Source of the DNA: Lentisphaeria bacterium UBA1784
Lineage (GTDB): Bacteria > Verrucomicrobiota > Lentisphaeria > Victivallales > Victivallaceae
Reading direction: 5' to 3'
DNA: 8,525 nt
Assembly (NCBI GenBank): GCA_002315455.1
Contig: DCGG01000002.1
Span: forward strand, 1-8,525
In this document: positions 6,368 through 8,525 of the stretch, piece after piece
Position numbering within the stretch: the first letter of the stretch is position 1
Layout of the letters: the number at the start of each line of letters is the position of its first letter
The notes under the pieces: model-generated
The model's database searches: none
What the model saw: only the letters and a program-made list of their open reading frames with translations
What the model was told of the DNA's origin: nothing
Position numbers and translations under genes: made by a program

Positions 6368-6417
6368 AGTGAATTTTCCTTTCCCTGATGTGAGGTTCGA
6401 GTTTTCCATCCGGTGAA

Positions 6418-6446
6418 AATATAGCGCAGCAGACGGCAGAAAACAA
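6418..6446 (-). promoter_or_regulatory. Promoter for the Gfo/Idh gene
   Basis: Minus strand TTGTTT (6441-6446), 17-bp spacer, TATATT (6418-6423). Transcription should begin near 6411, giving a leader of about 44 nt before the ATG at 6367. Confidence 0.7.
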
Positions 6447-6517
6447 ACGATTTGCGGTTCTTTTGTGGAAAAACAACAGAAATTTCCCGAAAAGTCCATC
6501 CCGTAAAAAACTCCGCA

Positions 6518-6531
6518 GGGAAACGTTTCCC
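6518..6531. promoter_or_regulatory. Perfect 14-bp palindrome, LacI-type operator candidate
   Basis: GGGAAACGTTTCCC is fully self-complementary with a central CG, the shape of many LacI/GalR-family operators. It lies in the 285-bp divergent region, 72 bp from the Gfo/Idh -35 box and 48 bp from the proA -35 box. No regulator gene is in the window; binding is inferred only. Confidence 0.45.
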
Positions 6532-6540
6532 CTCAAAAAC

Positions 6541-6588
6541 AAGCGGAAATGCTCCTCCGGAGGATGAACTCCCTCCGCTTGCATTTCC
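6541..6588. repeat. Nested inverted repeats overlapping the proA -35 box
   Basis: Three symmetric elements crowd this stretch: AAGCGGA (6541-6547) with TCCGCTT (6574-6580); GGAAATGC (6545-6552) with GCATTTCC (6581-6588); and a 12-bp perfect palindrome TCCTCCGGAGGA (6553-6564). The right-hand arms cover the proA -35 box (6579-6584), so this may be an operator or a cruciform. No T-tract follows, so it is not a normal terminator. Confidence 0.45.
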
Positions 6589-6607
6589 CCGCGCCAGCGG
6601 ATATATT
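6579..6607 (+). promoter_or_regulatory. Promoter for proA
   Basis: TTGCAT (6579-6584), 17-bp spacer, TATATT (6602-6607). The start is expected near 6614, about 40 nt before the ATG. AAGGA (6640-6644) lies 8 nt before the start codon. Confidence 0.75.
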
Positions 6608-6652
6608 ACGCGCAAAACGAATCTATCCACCAGCTCCAAAAGGATCTTTACC

Positions 6653-7894
6653 ATGGACTCCATCGCCGACATAACCCTTCGCGCAAAAGAGACTGCTCAA
6701 CAACTCCGGGCCGTCCCCGGCGGCAAACGGGCCGATGCTCTCAACCACATGGCGGAAAAACTCCTTCTGTGCCGTCAGGAACTCTTCGACGCCAACGCCG
6801 AAGACCTGAAGAATGCCCCCGGTCTCTCCGATGCCTTTCAGAAACGGCTCCGGATCACTGACAAAATTTTCGATTACATGCTCAACCGACTCCGGGAAGC
6901 CGCCGCGCTCCCCGACCCGGTGGGACGCGTGCTGGAGGGGCGCACCATGCCCTCCGGACTGCAGGTGCGCAAGATCGCTGTCCCCATCGGCGTCATCGCC
7001 ATCATCTACGAAGCCCGTCCCAACGTCACCACCGATGCCGCCGCCGTCGCCATCAAAAGCGGCAACGCCGTCATTCTGAAGGGCGGCTCGGAATCCATCC
7101 GGACCAACAAAGTCCTGGCGCGGGCCATGCGTTCCGCGGCACGGGAGGCCGGACTTCCCGAGGATGCCATCCAACTGGTGGAGAGTACCGACCACGCCGC
7201 CGTCACCGAACTCCTGAAGCAGGATTCCTGCATTGACCTTGTCATTCCGAGGGGCGGCAAGAATCTGATCCGGGCCGTGGCAGAGGGGACCCGCATCCCG
7301 GTGCTGAAGCACTATGACGGCATCTGTCACCAGTATATTGCAGAGGATGCCGATCCCGCCGTGGCCATCCCGGTGGTAGTGAATTCCAAATGCCAGCGGG
7401 TGGAGGTCTGCAACGCCCTCGAAACGTTGCTGGTGGATGCCGCCATCGCGCCGAAGATCCTGCCGGACCTCGCCGCCGCCCTCCGGGAGAAAAAGGTGGA
7501 ACTGCGGGGCTGTCCCGAGACCCGGCGCATTCTTCCCGACTGCGTCCCGGCAGAGGAGGCCGATTGGGATACGGAGTATCTCGCTCCGGTGCTCTCCATC
7601 CGCATCGTCCACGGCGTCGGGGAAGCCATGGCGCACATCGCCCAACACGGTTCGGGACACACCGACGGCATTCTCACGACCTCTCTGGTGCTGGCGGAGC
7701 GTTTCATCGCGGGAGTGGATTCCGCCTCGGTCCTCGTCAACGCCTCCACACGCCTTTCGGGCGGCGGGGATTACGGGATGGGCGCCGTGGTCGGCATCAG
7801 CACCGGGAAACTGCACGCCCGCGGCCCGGTCGGGCCCAACGAACTCTGCACGAGCAAATTCGTGGTGTACGGGAACGGGCAGCTCCGCTCCTGA
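6653..7894 (+). CDS. proA: Glutamate-5-semialdehyde dehydrogenase (gamma-glutamyl phosphate reductase)
   Basis: ProA reduces gamma-glutamyl phosphate with NADPH to glutamate-5-semialdehyde, the second step of proline synthesis from glutamate. The 413 residues match the usual length (about 415). Motifs include PIGVIAIIYEARPNVTTDAAAV (111-132), the nucleotide-binding SGNAVILKGG (136-145), DLVIPRGG (195-202), the catalytic cysteine in QRVEVCNALETLL (Cys253, codon 7409-7411), and the C-terminal GMGAVVGISTGKLHARGPVG. ATG at 6653 has AAGGA 8 nt upstream and a promoter about 45-75 bp upstream; a longer in-frame version from 6452 would cross that promoter and has no family match. The partner kinase gene proB is not adjacent in this window. 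The gene runs tail to tail into the pyridoxal kinase gene with 3 nt between stops and no visible terminator in the gap. Confidence 0.97.
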   Translation: MDSIADITLRAKETAQQLRAVPGGKRADALNHMAEKLLLCRQELFDANAEDLKNAPGLSDAFQKRLRITDKIFDYMLNRLREAAALPDPVGRVLEGRTMPSGLQVRKIAVPIGVIAIIYEARPNVTTDAAAVAIKSGNAVILKGGSESIRTNKVLARAMRSAAREAGLPEDAIQLVESTDHAAVTELLKQDSCIDLVIPRGGKNLIRAVAEGTRIPVLKHYDGICHQYIAEDADPAVAIPVVVNSKCQRVEVCNALETLLVDAAIAPKILPDLAAALREKKVELRGCPETRRILPDCVPAEEADWDTEYLAPVLSIRIVHGVGEAMAHIAQHGSGHTDGILTTSLVLAERFIAGVDSASVLVNASTRLSGGGDYGMGAVVGISTGKLHARGPVGPNELCTSKFVVYGNGQLRS

Positions 7895-7897
7895 ATT

Positions 7898-8525
7898 TCA
7901 GCTCTTTCCCAGGAGACGCAACAGACGCGGGATCGCGCTTTCAAAGTCGACCCCGTACCAGTTGTGGTCCTTGTGTGCAAGCGTCATGCGCATGGATTCC
8001 ACGGTGTACTCCACCGCCGTGTGCAGCGCCCCGGGAAGCGTCTGACCGCACATCAATCCGGCGAAGCAGGAACTTGCGAAGACATCCCCCGTGCCGTGGA
8101 ACGACACCGGCAGATACTCGCTGGCACACGTGGAATACTCGTCTTTTTCCGCATCGTACAGCGCCACGCCGAAGCGGTCGTTTCCGAGCGCCACGCCGGT
8201 CAGCACGGCGCACGGCGCGCCGAGACCGCAGAGGCGTTTCAAAAGTTCCCGGAGGTCCTTTTCGGTATAGCTTGTCCCTAAGAATTCCCGCCCGAGCATG
8301 AAGGCGGCTTCGGTCAGATTCGGCACGATGATGTCGGCTTTGCCGCAGAGTTTTCCCATCCGCAGCGCGTAATCCGGCGAGAATCCGACGTACAGCTTGC
8401 CGTTGTCCCCCATCGCGGGGTCGACGAAACAGAGTTGATTTTCGCGGCGGAAGCGCGAAATCAGCTCCTCCACGAGTTCGATCTGCCGGATGGTTCCCAA
8501 ATAGCCGGTGTAGATCCCGTCAAAC
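7898..8525 (-). CDS. pdxK: Pyridoxal/pyridoxamine kinase (5' end outside window)
   Basis: This is the C-terminal 208 residues of a PdxK/PdxY-type kinase of the ribokinase fold, which phosphorylates pyridoxal, pyridoxine or pyridoxamine in the B6 salvage pathway. The frame stays open to the right edge, adding FDGIYTGYLG before the TTG at 8500, so that TTG is internal. Conserved stretches are FDGIYTGYLG, VDPAMGDNGKLYVGF (35-49), ADIIVPNLTEAAFML (63-77) and the ribokinase-family active site HGTGDVFAS (143-151) with catalytic Asp147. The vitamin-kinase reading rests on the VDPxMGDNGKLY and TPNLTEA-like motifs; a hydroxymethylpyrimidine kinase (ThiD) is less likely. About 70 N-terminal residues should lie beyond the window. 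Confidence 0.9.
   Translation of the reverse strand, partial: FDGIYTGYLGTIRQIELVEELISRFRRENQLCFVDPAMGDNGKLYVGFSPDYALRMGKLCGKADIIVPNLTEAAFMLGREFLGTSYTEKDLRELLKRLCGLGAPCAVLTGVALGNDRFGVALYDAEKDEYSTCASEYLPVSFHGTGDVFASSCFAGLMCGQTLPGALHTAVEYTVESMRMTLAHKDHNWYGVDFESAIPRLLRLLGKS

Noticed and set aside
5165..6388. Long plus-strand open frame (407 codons) antisense to the Gfo/Idh gene
   Set aside because: It is a shadow of a well-supported gene in high-GC DNA. Its translation is a Val/Gly/Ala-rich string with no family motif and no ribosome-binding site.
6623..7816. Long minus-strand open frame (397 codons) antisense to proA
   Set aside because: proA has full family motifs on the plus strand; the antisense frame shows only low-complexity Gly/Asp/His/Val composition.
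1..8525. CRISPR array, insertion sequence, tRNA or prophage remnants
   Set aside because: I saw no regularly spaced repeats, no transposase or integrase motifs, no terminal inverted repeats and no tRNA cloverleaf. Gene content is housekeeping throughout.

Overview
The window is an ordinary chromosomal housekeeping segment from a bacterium with fairly high GC. It holds eight protein genes and no mobile element, CRISPR array, tRNA or rRNA that I can see. Most genes serve amino-acid biosynthesis: a methionine synthase fragment, hisB, aroA and proA. The rest are a tRNA-modification gene (tsaC), an exonuclease paired with an uncharacterised transglutaminase-like gene, a Gfo/Idh/MocA oxidoreductase with a cysteine cluster, and a pyridoxal kinase fragment. 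The Gfo/Idh subtype, the HEAT plus SirB1-like protein and the base composition recall the PVC superphylum (Lentisphaerota/Victivallales-like). That placement is a weak inference; nothing here proves it.

Layout. Bases 2-511 (+) are the 3' end of a cobalamin-dependent methionine synthase gene, which converges on the minus-strand hisB-aroA pair (2486 down to 596). A bidirectional terminator sits between them (about 534-571). Upstream of hisB, also on the minus strand, is a two-gene unit (4235 down to 2609): a DEDDh exonuclease whose end overlaps the start of the transglutaminase-like gene by 17 nt. From 4236 to 4412 is a compact divergent promoter region that drives the exonuclease leftward and tsaC rightward. 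tsaC (4413-5009, +) converges on the Gfo/Idh gene (6367 down to 5105), with a second bidirectional terminator at about 5034-5080. A 285-bp divergent region (6368-6652) carries promoters for the Gfo/Idh gene and proA plus several palindromes. proA (6653-7894, +) then runs tail to tail into the pyridoxal kinase gene (minus, truncated by the window end) with only 3 nt between the stop codons.

The most informative non-coding result is a uniform promoter grammar. All five promoter regions in the window contain a TTGnnn box, exactly 17 bp, then TATATT (TAAATT for hisB), at sensible distances from the start codons. This supports the start codons chosen. I see no convincing new multi-gene system. The least understood items are the exonuclease/transglutaminase-like pair and the palindromic region between the Gfo/Idh gene and proA.
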